Assembly: GCF_001306115.1 (NCBI RefSeq)
Contig: NZ_LGCL01000033.1
Location: forward strand, 1 to 64,000
DNA length: 64,000 nucleotides
Origin: Ornatilinea apprima
GTDB lineage: Bacteria; Chloroflexota; Anaerolineae; Anaerolineales; Anaerolineaceae
Direction of reading: 5' to 3'
A model generated the notes under the pieces. It did not search any database and was not told where the DNA came from. It saw nothing but the letters and a program-made list of their open reading frames with translations. Below, in pieces: positions 24,408 to 33,064 of this stretch (position 1 is its first letter; every line of letters begins with the position of its first letter). A program made the position numbers and the translations under genes.

Positions 24408-26354
24408 ATGGAAAAGTCTTGTAATGGATTTGTGGAATCTCCACCTGACGATACCCAAGCGGGTATGCATGCCCAGCAGGGTATACATGCCCAGCAGGGT
24501 ATGGAAGTCAACGGGATGACCATCTCGATTGCGGAACCCGCATTGCTATTGGACAAAGAGCGGCTGGTGCTGGCCATGAACGACGCGGCGCGCCAGATGA
24601 TGTCCGAATCGGATGCTTGCCCGGTGGTGGGCAGCCAGTTTCCCTTTGAGATTGACCAATCGAAAGAGATTTTTTTACCCGGCGTGCGCGGCAAAGTGCG
24701 TGTGGTAGAAACGCACCCCACCTGGCTGTGCGACCAGCAGCGGCAAGTCTGCCTGCTTACGCTGCATGATGTTTCTGAGCGGCGTTGGCGCGCCCTGGAA
24801 GCGGACGTGTTGTCGGAAATTACGGCCTGCCTGCAAGAGACCGTTCACCGCCGCCAGATGATGACGGCCGTGATGGATAAGTTGATGGGCTTTCTGAAGT
24901 TTCAGAGCTGCTTTTTTGCCGTGTGGGAGGAAGAAAGCGGCGAGGCGTTGATTGAATTTGCACGCGGCTGGAAGAACCCCGTGGTGGGCTTGCGTTTTTC
25001 CGGTGAGGACTGCGCTCTCGCGGCGGTGATGCGCAGCGGGCAAAAAATGCTGAATAATGACCTGCAAAACAGCGGGCTGGCGGGCTGCCCGGCGCTGATG
25101 GAAGAGCATTCCGCCGCGGTAATTGTGCCCGTGAAAGCCGGTAAAAGGGTAATTGGCGCTCTGGGAATGCTGGGCCGCTTTCCGATTGTGGAGCAGGAAG
25201 TGAATATTCTGGAGCGGGCGGCCTGGCTGATGGGCATTGCGTATCACCGCGTGCGATTGTTTGAAGAGAACGAAAGCCATCTTAAGCGGCTCACCTCGCT
25301 GCGCATGGTGAATCTGGCGGTCAGCGTCAGCCTGGATTTGAATATCACCCTCAATGTGCTGCTTGATGAAGTAACCAGCCAGTTGGATGTGGATGCCGCC
25401 GATATTCTGCTCTACAACGCGGAGCGGGACGTGCTGGAACAGGTGGCCGGCAGCGGGTTCTGGCACCCCACACTGCAGCCGGCGCGCTTTTCGCTTAACC
25501 AGGGTCTGATTGGGCGGCTGATTTCGCAGCACAGCATTGTGCACCTGCCCGACGCCGCGCATATGATGAACGATTTTGAGCGCCTGGCGCTCTACCGCAA
25601 AGAGAAATTTGCCAGTTATTACGGCGTGCCGCTGGTGGTAAAAGGCGCGCTCAAAGGGGTGCTGGAACTGTATTCGCGCAAGGCGGTGCGAGCCGACGCC
25701 GGCTGGCTGTGCTTTTTAGAAACCCTGGCTGCGGAGACAGCGGTGGCAATTGATAATACTGAACTGTTCCGACAGCTGCAGCACTCGCACGATGAGCTTT
25801 CGCTGGCGTATGACGCCACCATTCAGGGTTGGTCAAAAACCCTCGAGCTGCGCGATCTGGAAACCAAAGGCCATTCAGACCGGGTGATGGAGTTGACACT
25901 GCAACTGGCGCGACAGCTTAACGTGCCCGAAGAGCAGTTCGTGCATCTGCGGCGCGGCGCTCTGCTGCATGATATTGGCAAAACGGGAATTCCAGATTCC
26001 ATTCTGCTCAAACCGGGACCGCTCACCGACGCCGAAATTCAGGTGATGCGCAAGCACCCCGAATACGCCATGCAGCTGCTTTCCAGCGTGCCTTTTCTGC
26101 GCCCGGCGTTGGATATTCCCTACTGCCATCACGAAAAATGGGATGGCAACGGTTATCCGCGCGGGCTGAAAGGGGAGGATATTCCCCTGGCGGCGCGCAT
26201 TTTCTCGGTGATCGATGTCTTTGACGCGTTGTGCTACGAGCGCCCTTACCGCTACGCCTGGTCGAAGAAGCGCGTGCTGGCTTATATCCGCGAGAGAAGC
26301 GGCGTTGATTTCGATCCGCGCGTGGTGGAGGCATTTTTTGAGATTGTTAAATAA
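24408..26354 (+). CDS. GAF-GAF-HD-GYP c-di-GMP phosphodiesterase
   Basis: 648 residues. The N-terminus has a tandem MHAQQGIHAQQG repeat, so the true start may be ATG 24501 (after CAGCAGGG). A PAS-like region spans ~40-110, two GAF domains ~125-290 and ~300-455, and HD-GYP ~475-648. The latter has GHSDRVMELT, the HD of LLHDIGKTGIP near 519, HxxxH-type RKHPEYAMQLL, and HHEKWDGNGYPRGL near 573, so the metal and GYP residues are complete. It should degrade c-di-GMP in response to a GAF ligand. It lies 24 bases before a GGDEF gene, probably in one operon. Confidence 0.9.
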   Translation: MEKSCNGFVESPPDDTQAGMHAQQGIHAQQGMEVNGMTISIAEPALLLDKERLVLAMNDAARQMMSESDACPVVGSQFPFEIDQSKEIFLPGVRGKVRVVETHPTWLCDQQRQVCLLTLHDVSERRWRALEADVLSEITACLQETVHRRQMMTAVMDKLMGFLKFQSCFFAVWEEESGEALIEFARGWKNPVVGLRFSGEDCALAAVMRSGQKMLNNDLQNSGLAGCPALMEEHSAAVIVPVKAGKRVIGALGMLGRFPIVEQEVNILERAAWLMGIAYHRVRLFEENESHLKRLTSLRMVNLAVSVSLDLNITLNVLLDEVTSQLDVDAADILLYNAERDVLEQVAGSGFWHPTLQPARFSLNQGLIGRLISQHSIVHLPDAAHMMNDFERLALYRKEKFASYYGVPLVVKGALKGVLELYSRKAVRADAGWLCFLETLAAETAVAIDNTELFRQLQHSHDELSLAYDATIQGWSKTLELRDLETKGHSDRVMELTLQLARQLNVPEEQFVHLRRGALLHDIGKTGIPDSILLKPGPLTDAEIQVMRKHPEYAMQLLSSVPFLRPALDIPYCHHEKWDGNGYPRGLKGEDIPLAARIFSVIDVFDALCYERPYRYAWSKKRVLAYIRERSGVDFDPRVVEAFFEIVK

Positions 26355-26378
26355 GGGGAAGGGGAGTCTTTTGTAGAT

Positions 26379-28550
26379 ATGGGAGAAGATCAGACCAACC
26401 GAAATGAACACCCCGATTTTGCTGTTCTGGCGGACTTTCTGGCCAGTTTTGCCGATCTTGTCGACAGTCCGTTGATTCTGGTGGACGAAAAGAACAATTT
26501 ACGGTTCGCCAGCACAAGGGCGGAATCCCTGTTGTGCCTGCCCACTGAGGAAACTGCTTCGGTTACCTTTCAAAACTTGATGAACGTGGTCGACCTGGGC
26601 GTGATTCAGGTGCGTTCCTGCGCTGGAGAGAAACGGTTTCGCTATCATGAGCTGCCCGTTAAGTGGGGAGACGCTTCAGCACGCCTGCTGGCGCTGCGCC
26701 CGGAAGGTAGTGAAGGGGATTCTTCGCACGCCAGCCGCGATGATTTTAATTTTCTGCTTTCCTTTCTCAACAGCTCAGTGGCGATTGGCTCCATTCAAAA
26801 AGAGGGTCCTTTCTCGCTGATCTACATTTCTCCCCCCATCCAGGAGATCACGGGTTACCGCTTTGAGCAGTTTCTGGCGGATGCGAATTTGTGGTTTAAC
26901 ATGACTTACATGGAAGATCGCACCCGCCTGTTGAATTATTGGGATGAAATGTACAGCATGCAAGACCAGCAAACCCATGTGCTGGAATACCGCATTCTGC
27001 GCAGCGACGATCAAATACGCTGGGTGGAAGATAACCAGACATGCCGTTTTCTGCCTTCGGGTGAGCGGCGGTTTTATAGTTTTCTCACCGATATCAGCGA
27101 GCGCAAGCATGCCGAGGAAGAGCGCGAACAGACCGAGGAGCGCTACCGCCTGCTGACAGAGACGGTGAGCGATGTGGTGTCGCTGCTGGATAACAACGGG
27201 TACCTGATCTACATCAGCCCATCGGTGGAAAAAGTGCTGGGCTACCGGCCTGAGGAGCTGACAGGCACGAGCTGGCTGGATTGTATGCACCCGGAAGACC
27301 GGGAAAAGCTGATGCGCGAAAATGGCCCCTCTCTATTGGAAAGGGAAGAGCATATTTTTGAATGGCGCGGGCGGTGCAAGGACGGTAATTACCTCTGGGT
27401 GGAGACGCGCAGCCGCGTGATCTGGAATGGCGGCGGGAAGATGCGCGGGTGGGTCTGCTCGATGCGTGAAATCGACTCCCATAAGAAAATTGAGAAAGCT
27501 CTCACCGAGACGAACCGGCGCTTGCAAGAGAGCATTAACGAGTTGGAACAGCGCAATATAGAAGCCATTCTCATCAATGAGATTGGAGAAAAGTTCCAGA
27601 CCTGCCACTCGCAGGAAGAGGTGTTTGATACTCTGCAAGAGTACATACCGAAATTGATCAAAGGCGGCCGTGGGGCGCTGTATATTGGCCAGAATGGCAG
27701 CGGCTTGTTTGATCGGCAGGCAATGTGGGGCGAGTCGAAAATGGAAAGCCCGGTGCTGACCCCTGAATTCTGCTGGTCGTTGAGCCGCGGGCAGGTGTTT
27801 CGCGTTCGCGATGGGCGCTCGCCGATGGTTTGCCGCAATCTGGAAGAATCCTACTCTGGAATGCGCATTGCGCCCTGCCTATGCGCGCCCATCATTGTGC
27901 AGCGCGAAACGCTGGGGGTGATCACCTTCAAAGAATGGCAGTCGCCGTCTTTTGAGCGGGTTGAACAACTGGCCGTGACCCTGGCGGAAAAGGTGGGCAT
28001 GGCGCTGATGAATATTCGCCTGCGCGAGACGCTGCGCATGCAGTCGCTTCGCGACGCGCTGACCGGCCTGTTCAACCGCCGCTACCTGGATGAAACCCTG
28101 GAGCGCGAGCTGCATCGCGCCCTGCGCGCCAAGCAGACCATTTGCGTAGTGATGATCGACATTGACCATTTTAAGAAATACAACGACACCTACGGCCACG
28201 ATGCCGGGGACGCGCTGCTGCAGTTGTTTGGCAAGTTTTTGCAGGAACATGTGCGCGGCAGTGACATTGCCTGCCGCTACGGCGGTGAAGAGTTTGTGGT
28301 GGTGATGCCCGATACGGCTCTGGATGACTCACGCAAGCGCGCCGAGCAGCTGCGCGTGGGCCTGAAAAACCTGACCCTGATTTACCAGGGCAAGCAGTTG
28401 GAAGGCATCACCGTTTCGGTTGGCATTGCCGTCTTCCCGGAGCATGGCCTTACGCTGCGTTCGCTGCTTAAGGCCGCCGATGTGGCCCTGTATTCAGCAA
28501 AAAATCAGGGCCGCGACTGCGTGGCCGTGGCGCTGGGGAAAAGCAATTAG
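26379..28550 (+). CDS. PAS-PAS-GAF-GGDEF diguanylate cyclase
   Basis: 723 residues. PAS domains lie at about 125-245 (SLIYISPPIQEITGYRFEQF) and 255-370 (LIYISPSVEKVLGYRPEEL), each followed by a PAC-like segment. A coiled coil leads to a GAF domain at ~400-545, and GGDEF is at ~555-720. The active site is RYGGEEF near 634. The inhibitory I-site RGSD is five residues upstream, so product feedback is expected. It synthesises c-di-GMP, opposite to the gene just upstream. It has no membrane segment, so it probably senses a cytosolic signal. Confidence 0.93.
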   Translation: MGEDQTNRNEHPDFAVLADFLASFADLVDSPLILVDEKNNLRFASTRAESLLCLPTEETASVTFQNLMNVVDLGVIQVRSCAGEKRFRYHELPVKWGDASARLLALRPEGSEGDSSHASRDDFNFLLSFLNSSVAIGSIQKEGPFSLIYISPPIQEITGYRFEQFLADANLWFNMTYMEDRTRLLNYWDEMYSMQDQQTHVLEYRILRSDDQIRWVEDNQTCRFLPSGERRFYSFLTDISERKHAEEEREQTEERYRLLTETVSDVVSLLDNNGYLIYISPSVEKVLGYRPEELTGTSWLDCMHPEDREKLMRENGPSLLEREEHIFEWRGRCKDGNYLWVETRSRVIWNGGGKMRGWVCSMREIDSHKKIEKALTETNRRLQESINELEQRNIEAILINEIGEKFQTCHSQEEVFDTLQEYIPKLIKGGRGALYIGQNGSGLFDRQAMWGESKMESPVLTPEFCWSLSRGQVFRVRDGRSPMVCRNLEESYSGMRIAPCLCAPIIVQRETLGVITFKEWQSPSFERVEQLAVTLAEKVGMALMNIRLRETLRMQSLRDALTGLFNRRYLDETLERELHRALRAKQTICVVMIDIDHFKKYNDTYGHDAGDALLQLFGKFLQEHVRGSDIACRYGGEEFVVVMPDTALDDSRKRAEQLRVGLKNLTLIYQGKQLEGITVSVGIAVFPEHGLTLRSLLKAADVALYSAKNQGRDCVAVALGKSN

Positions 28551-28567
28551 GGGAGATTAACAAACCC

Positions 28568-28588
28568 AGCCTGCCGGGTGGCAGGCTG
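28568..28588 (+). terminator. Hairpin after the GGDEF gene
   Basis: CAGCCTGCC and GGCAGGCTG pair perfectly around GGT, 18 bases after the stop. There is no U-tract, so termination is not certain. Confidence 0.35.
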
Positions 28589-28607
28589 AGCTGGTGAGTC
28601 TTCAGGA

Positions 28608-28871
28608 TCAGTGGGATGAAAAATGGCGGGACTGGGATGCCAGCCGCCAGCGCTGCACCAGGCGGGCAAGCTGCATGCGGTAGCGCCCGGCCTGGTCTTC
28701 CTGGCCTGCTTCGGGATGGTTCAGTTTCTCGCGGATTTCTTCGACCAGTTCTTCGGTCAGGCCAAATTCATCGATCTGCTGCATCCACTGGTTTTTATCA
28801 CTGTCTTGAACGGGCAGCTTGGGAATGAGTTTGATAATTTCCCGTTCTTCGGGTGTATTTTTAACAGGCAT
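28608..28871 (-). CDS. Small uncharacterised helical protein
   Basis: 87 residues with GAGGTGAAAT just before the ATG. Acidic, helical first two thirds (PEEREIIKLIPKLP, LTEELVEEIREKLNHP), then a basic end (LARLVQRWRLASQSRH). There are no cysteines and no known motif. It is convergent with the GGDEF gene. The function is unknown. Confidence 0.55.
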   Translation of the reverse strand: MPVKNTPEEREIIKLIPKLPVQDSDKNQWMQQIDEFGLTEELVEEIREKLNHPEAGQEDQAGRYRMQLARLVQRWRLASQSRHFSSH

Positions 28872-28984
28872 ATTTCACCTCGCTTTCTCTTTTATCCATT
28901 TATAAGGGCCGTGTCCGCAGAGGAAGGCTACCTTTAGTATACTATGATCGCGGGCGCGGCGCAGACAGGTAATTCACCGCACAA

Positions 28985-29090
28985 CGGCGGGTTGCGGGCG
29001 GTTTCGAGATTGATTTGACGCGCAACAGATTACCGCCCTCTAACCCGCCCTACAAGAGCATCTTTTAATCCCGCCCCGCGGCGGTTTTTT
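28985..29090. repeat. Type-C dispersed repeat followed by a terminator-like hairpin
   Basis: 28985-29057 matches the repeat at 13273-13351 (GGCGGGTTGCGGGCGGTTTC to CCGCCCTACAAGAG). 29071-29090 is CCGCC-CCGC-GGCGG followed by TTTTTT, a hairpin in the + direction. The 281-bp gap 28872-29152 otherwise holds only the promoter region of the next gene. Confidence 0.6.
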
Positions 29091-29152
29091 CTGTCCGGCG
29101 GGTTTCAGGGTATAATTCCCATCACGCGCTGCGCGCGAAGAAAGAGGATGGC

Positions 29153-29476
29153 GTGACTAACGAACGGGACCTGGAAAACCTGGATGTGCATTTCAAAAAC
29201 CCGCCCGAAATTCCGGCGGAGTGGATCGATTTAATGACCCAGCTGCATCCCATTACGGCGGTAGTGATCTGGGAAGTGATGACCGGCAACCTGTCGCCTG
29301 CTTCGCTGCGCCTGGCGCGTTACTCCCCCGACCGCGAGCGCTACACCTCCATCGCCATTATTGCCGGGGGTAACCCCGACTTTTGCAGCGAGCTGGCCGA
29401 AATGGCCCGCCAGGACCTGGACGAAATTTTTCAGGACCTGCTGCCCGAATACCGCCCTTACCAGGTGCTGCACTAA
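29153..29476 (+). CDS. Uncharacterised small protein
   Basis: 107 residues from GTG 29153 with AGAGGA upstream and a TATAAT at 29111-29116. One globular alpha/beta unit: EIPAEWIDLMTQLHPITAVV, a polar loop, then YTSIAIIAGGNPDFCSEL and a helical DLDEIFQDLLPEY. No recognised family. It ends at a bidirectional terminator. Confidence 0.6.
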   Translation: MTNERDLENLDVHFKNPPEIPAEWIDLMTQLHPITAVVIWEVMTGNLSPASLRLARYSPDRERYTSIAIIAGGNPDFCSELAEMARQDLDEIFQDLLPEYRPYQVLH

Positions 29477-29501
29477 CGGCGCGCCTGCCAAATTGACTGA
29501 T

Positions 29502-29547
29502 CAAACAAAACCGCCAGGAACGAAACGGCTCCCGGCGGTTTTGTTTG
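29502..29547. terminator. Bidirectional Rho-independent terminator
   Basis: CAAACAAAACCGCC at 29502-29515 is perfectly complementary to 29534-29547, giving T-rich tails on both strands. It lies between two convergent genes. Confidence 0.85.
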
Positions 29548-29562
29548 TCTGTATCAGGCGGC

Positions 29563-30006
29563 TCAATCCAGGTACGACCGCGCCAGGGTGGGGGCGCTAA
29601 GACTGCCTACATCCAATGTGCTGCCGCGTGGCACTTCGATCGGGTAGGCGCGGCCTGTATTGCGGTACACCACCACCAGGGACTGCGGACCGGATGGCAC
29701 GCCGAAGAGTTCAAAGCGCCCGCTGGCGTCGGTTTGAATGATCTGGTCGCTGCCAGAGATGAAAACTTCTCCGGTCACCGGCAGGCCGCTTTGCTCATCC
29801 ACCAGGCTGCCGGTGATTTTGCCCACCCCCGCCAGGTGGGAGGCCGGATCGGAGCGCAGGAACTGAAAGCCGGCCAGGGCCAGCAGACACACCACCAGGC
29901 CGGTCAGCGCCAGGCGCTGCCGCCGGCGGCGCGCGGTGACGTCGGGCAATTGGGTTGGGAGGCCGTTTTTGAACTGATCCAGTTTGGGTGAATTGTCTAA
30001 ACTCAT
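29563..30006 (-). CDS. Membrane-anchored protein with carboxypeptidase-regulatory-like domain
   Basis: 147 residues. A basic cytosolic N-terminus (TARRRRQRLAL) leads to a membrane helix at ~31-49. The exposed C-terminal ~90 residues form a CarboxypepD_reg/transthyretin-like beta domain: GKITGSLVDEQSGLPVTGEV, TDASGRFELFGVPSGPQSL. It follows the pilin-like gene by 19 bases and was probably co-transcribed. A surface or pilus accessory role is inferred from the pairing. Confidence 0.7.
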   Translation of the reverse strand: MSLDNSPKLDQFKNGLPTQLPDVTARRRRQRLALTGLVVCLLALAGFQFLRSDPASHLAGVGKITGSLVDEQSGLPVTGEVFISGSDQIIQTDASGRFELFGVPSGPQSLVVVYRNTGRAYPIEVPRGSTLDVGSLSAPTLARSYLD

Positions 30007-30025
30007 GCTGAACAGCCTTTTCTAT

Positions 30026-30811
30026 TTATGGCGCGCTCTGAATGGAGACGCCGTCTACCAGCAGGTACGAACCAAAATTGGACGAAAGCCCCACGCCGCC
30101 CTGCGGATAGGTGCTGTCTGAGCCGGTGAGGACGGCCTGGCCGTTGATGGCCGCGGTGAAGTTGCTGCCTTCCACGCGCACCTGAATCTCGCCGGGATGA
30201 TCCCAGTTGAAGCCGGGCGGAACCGCCGCGCTGGAGATGGGCTGCTCCATCTGTACGCCATTTTCCCATTTATAAAAGGAAAGGGTGCCGGCGTCTTTGT
30301 TTTTGGGTTTATCAATGGAAAACGTGTAGCCGTCAAAGGTGGTTGTCGCGCCGTCGGAGCGGAAGATGACGTTGAATCCTTCGTTGTTGGAGGCTTTTTT
30401 CTGCAGCTCCGCGCCGCTGAGGTTGATAGTGTAATCCGTTCCGCTGAAGCCGGTGGCAAAGGCCGCGCCCATCGGGCCGACCATCATCTTGCCGTCTTGC
30501 TCGGTAACGGTGCCTTTCCAAAACTTGGAGGCGAGGAAGGTCCAGCCGCCAAGCCCTTCGCTGAAGTCGTCTTCAAAAAGGGGACCTTCCTCTTCGGACG
30601 GGGTGGGGGGATCGCCGGGCAGCGCCGCTTCTTCAGACGGACTGCCGCCGCTGGGTGACAGGCCGATGGCGTTGACCGCGGTGCGGTACAGCTCGCCGGT
30701 GGAGACGCCGAATAGATTGAGGATGATCAGCGCGCCCAAGGCAACGGCCACCAGGATTAGGGCGTATTCTAACAATCCCTGGCCGCGTTCTTTCTGGTTT
30801 TGTTTACGCAT
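30026..30811 (-). CDS. Flp/TadE-type pilin-like N-terminus fused to a lectin-like domain
   Basis: 261 residues. The N-terminus QKERGQGLLEYALILVAVAL matches the Flp/TadE-type signal: a basic leader, GQGLLEYALIL, then a hydrophobic helix to about residue 35. A Pro/Ser/Glu linker (~50-78) leads to a 180-residue concanavalin/LamG-like beta domain (FEDDFSEGLGGWTF, then YTINLSGAEL, NVIFRSDG, YTFSID, late VGLSSNFGSYLLVDGVSI). Such domains bind carbohydrate. A prepilin peptidase would cleave after the leader. Ordinary Flp pilins are 50-80 residues, so this is a fusion or a surface-tethered protein using the same export signal. Confidence 0.75.
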   Translation of the reverse strand: MRKQNQKERGQGLLEYALILVAVALGALIILNLFGVSTGELYRTAVNAIGLSPSGGSPSEEAALPGDPPTPSEEEGPLFEDDFSEGLGGWTFLASKFWKGTVTEQDGKMMVGPMGAAFATGFSGTDYTINLSGAELQKKASNNEGFNVIFRSDGATTTFDGYTFSIDKPKNKDAGTLSFYKWENGVQMEQPISSAAVPPGFNWDHPGEIQVRVEGSNFTAAINGQAVLTGSDSTYPQGGVGLSSNFGSYLLVDGVSIQSAP

Positions 30812-30949
30812 GGCACTATTTCCGTATTGATATTTAGAATTTACCAGATTCTAACCGATTGAAGAAAAAAATCCATTAATTTGGGATAAAAACCATCGTG
30901 TTTGTTGGAGTACAAGGGCCAGGCGCCGGAAAGCCGCCTTTTCAGGTTC

Positions 30950-30979
30950 TTGATCGGCGCCCGTCTGAGAGGGTATAAT
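30950..30979 (+). promoter_or_regulatory. Promoter of the MoaD-like gene
   Basis: TTGATC at 30950-30955 and TATAAT at 30974-30979 are 18 bases apart, ending 25 bases before the start codon. Confidence 0.55.
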
Positions 30980-31004
30980 AATAAGACAAAATTGGTGGTG
31001 AATT

Positions 31005-31286
31005 GTGAGTGAGGATATGGCACACGAAAATGGTTTGATCCATGTGCAGGTGGTCTTTTACGCCCATCTCAAAACGGCCGCGGGTGTGGCATCCACGCAG
31101 GTGGAACTGGAACGCGGGGCAACGGTGGCTGACCTGAAAACCGTGCTGAAACAGCGCTACCCGGCGCTGAGTTACCAACTGGTCAATACCGTTACTTTTA
31201 TCAACAAGCAAACCCTTTACCTGGACAGCGAATCGCTGCCAGACGCGGCTGAGGTTACCTTTTTACCACCCATGGCTGGAGGTTAA
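31005..31286 (+). CDS. MoaD/ThiS-like sulfur carrier protein
   Basis: 93 residues from GTG 31005 (ATG 31017 is an alternative). A beta-grasp pattern (VQVVFYAHLKTAAGVA, ATVADLKTVLKQRYPAL, TFINKQTLYLDSE) ends in FLPPMAGG. The diglycine C-terminus is the site that carries thiocarboxylate sulfur in MoaD/ThiS proteins. It stands alone, without MoaE or an activating enzyme nearby, so it could serve molybdopterin synthesis or another sulfur transfer. Confidence 0.8.
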   Translation: MSEDMAHENGLIHVQVVFYAHLKTAAGVASTQVELERGATVADLKTVLKQRYPALSYQLVNTVTFINKQTLYLDSESLPDAAEVTFLPPMAGG

Positions 31287-31301
31287 TGTTGCCGCGCCGG
31301 T

Positions 31302-31340
31302 TAACTCAAAAAGGCAGCCGCGAGCTGCCTTTTTGAGTTA
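31302..31340. terminator. Bidirectional Rho-independent terminator
   Basis: TAACTCAAAAAGGCAGC at 31302-31318 pairs with GCTGCCTTTTTGAGTTA at 31324-31340 around a five-base loop. It has T-runs on both strands and lies between convergent genes. Confidence 0.85.
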
Positions 31341-31384
31341 AGAACGGAGCAGAAAGGAGGGTTCCCTTCTGTACTTATATGATA

Positions 31385-31867
31385 CTAAATATCTGGCGAT
31401 TGATCAAAGACCAGGCGGAAACGCTCGCTGACCACGGGCATATCGTCCTGTGGGGCGCGGCCCAACTGCGCGCACTCTTCGGCGAAAAATTCCCAATGCA
31501 CTTCGCGCCAGTATTCCAGCGAGCGGTCACCTTCGCCTTCTTCCCAGGCGATGTCTGCCCCCACTTCATGGAAGGGGCGCACGATCACTTCAAGGGTCTG
31601 GATGATGCATAACGGGCGGCCTTCCCAGTCGGTGATCACGCTGTAGCCGCCCACCTCTGGGGTGTCTTCCTGTTCGGCTTCATAGCTCCACAGCAGACCA
31701 CTGGTGGCGGTTTTTACGCCCTTGCGCACCAGGGCGGCCAGGCGGCTGGCAACGTCCGCGTCGTGGCCAAAGGCCCAGCTCTGAAATGTCTGCGGGCGCG
31801 GCGCGCCGGCGGGCAGTGAATCAAGGAAACGCTGCCAAAAGGCAAGGGTTTCGGGACTGTGCGGCAT
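31385..31867 (-). CDS. ASCH domain protein (YhfF-like)
   Basis: 160 residues. It has the ASCH pattern of YhfF-type proteins: FQSWAFGHDADVASRLAALV, a GxKxAT element in RKGVKTATSGL, EVGGYSVITDWEGRPLCIIQT, and the C-terminal aromatic block LEYWREVHWEFF. These proteins bind or process nucleic-acid components; the lysine in GVKTAT is the conserved position. It lies nine bases downstream of hom and was probably co-transcribed with it. Confidence 0.8.
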   Translation of the reverse strand: MPHSPETLAFWQRFLDSLPAGAPRPQTFQSWAFGHDADVASRLAALVRKGVKTATSGLLWSYEAEQEDTPEVGGYSVITDWEGRPLCIIQTLEVIVRPFHEVGADIAWEEGEGDRSLEYWREVHWEFFAEECAQLGRAPQDDMPVVSERFRLVFDQSPDI

Positions 31868-31876
31868 GGTTGGCTC

Positions 31877-32914
31877 CTAATTGCTCTGTCGGCGGTGAAT
31901 GGCGAGCATGTCTTCCAGCAGGGCGTAACCGGTTTCCAGGCGGCCCGCTCCGGGGCCGATGAGAGTGACGTCGCCCAGCAGGTCGGTGGTGTAGGTGATG
32001 GCGTTGGTGGCCCCGCTCACCCCGGCCAGCGGGTGACTGTGCGCCACGCGGGTGGGCTGCACGCTGGCGGTAAGCCGGTCATCTTTCTTCTCCAGGCTGC
32101 CGATCAGCTTCCAGCGCTGACCTTGCGACTCGGCCTGCTCAATATCGGTGGGGGTAAGGGCGGTGATGCCCTGGCGGTCTACGTCTTGCATGGTGATGTG
32201 CGCGCCCATCAGCAGGTTGGCTAGGATGACCACCTTGCCGGCCGCGTCGAAGCCTTCCACATCGCCGGTGGGGTCGGCTTCGGCAAATCCCAGGCGCTGG
32301 GCTTCGGCCAGGGCGGCGGTGTAGCTGTCTCCGGCGGCCATGCGGGTGAGGATGTAATTGGTGGTGCCGTTAAAAATGCCTTGAATCTTGCGAATGCCGG
32401 CCCCGGCCAGCAGTTCGCTGCCCAGGCGCAGGGCGGGCGTGCCGCTCATCACGGTGCCTTCCACGCCCAGTTCCAGCCCGCGCTCTTGGGCCAAAGCAGC
32501 CAGGCGTGGGTAGTCGAGCGCGATGGGGCCTTTGTTGGTGGTAACAACGTGCATGCCGGCTTTGAGCGCGGTTTCCACGTGGTTGATGGCCGGCTGACCG
32601 GTTTTCAGATCGGTGTAGCTCATCTCGCACAGAATGTCCGCTCCGCATTCCTGGAGGGTGCGCTGCGCGTCCCAGCCGGTGTGGGCGGCGGGCAAGCTGG
32701 AGAGCGGCTGTCCCTGCGCGGCGGCTTGCAGCAGCGCGGCGGGCGACAGCCCGGCGGGGTCGAACACGGAGCCTTTCAACAAGTCGCAGACGGCGGTGAT
32801 TTTGTATTCCACGCCGAAGCGCTCTGCCAGCTCTTGCGAGCGCTCGGCCAAAATCTGGGCCAGCCCCTGTCCTACGTTGCCAAAACCGATGAGAACAATC
32901 GAATAGGTGCGCAT
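31877..32914 (-). CDS. hom: Homoserine dehydrogenase
   Basis: 345 residues. ATG 32914 has AGGAGA eight bases upstream. The N-terminal Rossmann NAD(P) site is IGFGNVGQGLAQIL. Catalytic-domain signatures are TTNKGPIALDYPRL, EGTVMSGTP, the IFNGTTNYILTRM loop, and EADPTGDVEGFDAAGK with the catalytic Asp/Lys. It reduces aspartate semialdehyde to homoserine for Thr and Met synthesis. It has no ACT domain, so allosteric threonine control by the usual C-terminus is absent. Confidence 0.95.
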   Translation of the reverse strand: MRTYSIVLIGFGNVGQGLAQILAERSQELAERFGVEYKITAVCDLLKGSVFDPAGLSPAALLQAAAQGQPLSSLPAAHTGWDAQRTLQECGADILCEMSYTDLKTGQPAINHVETALKAGMHVVTTNKGPIALDYPRLAALAQERGLELGVEGTVMSGTPALRLGSELLAGAGIRKIQGIFNGTTNYILTRMAAGDSYTAALAEAQRLGFAEADPTGDVEGFDAAGKVVILANLLMGAHITMQDVDRQGITALTPTDIEQAESQGQRWKLIGSLEKKDDRLTASVQPTRVAHSHPLAGVSGATNAITYTTDLLGDVTLIGPGAGRLETGYALLEDMLAIHRRQSN

Positions 32915-33012
32915 TTTATCTTTCTCCTGCATGGGATGAGATGGATTGTAACATGAGCGCTGGGCTTTGGGGGCGCGTTCTACCGGCAGGCGCGCTGCCC
33001 CCGCGGGATGAA

Positions 33013-33042
33013 GAAAAAACGCCCGCCAAAGGACGGCGGGCG
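33013..33042 (-). terminator. Rho-independent terminator
   Basis: On the minus strand CGCCCGCC and GGCGGGCG pair around seven bases and are followed by GTTTTTTC. It lies 23 bases after the stop of the large membrane protein gene. Confidence 0.85.
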
Positions 33043-33064
33043 TAATGGATTCAGGGGGTGAGGA

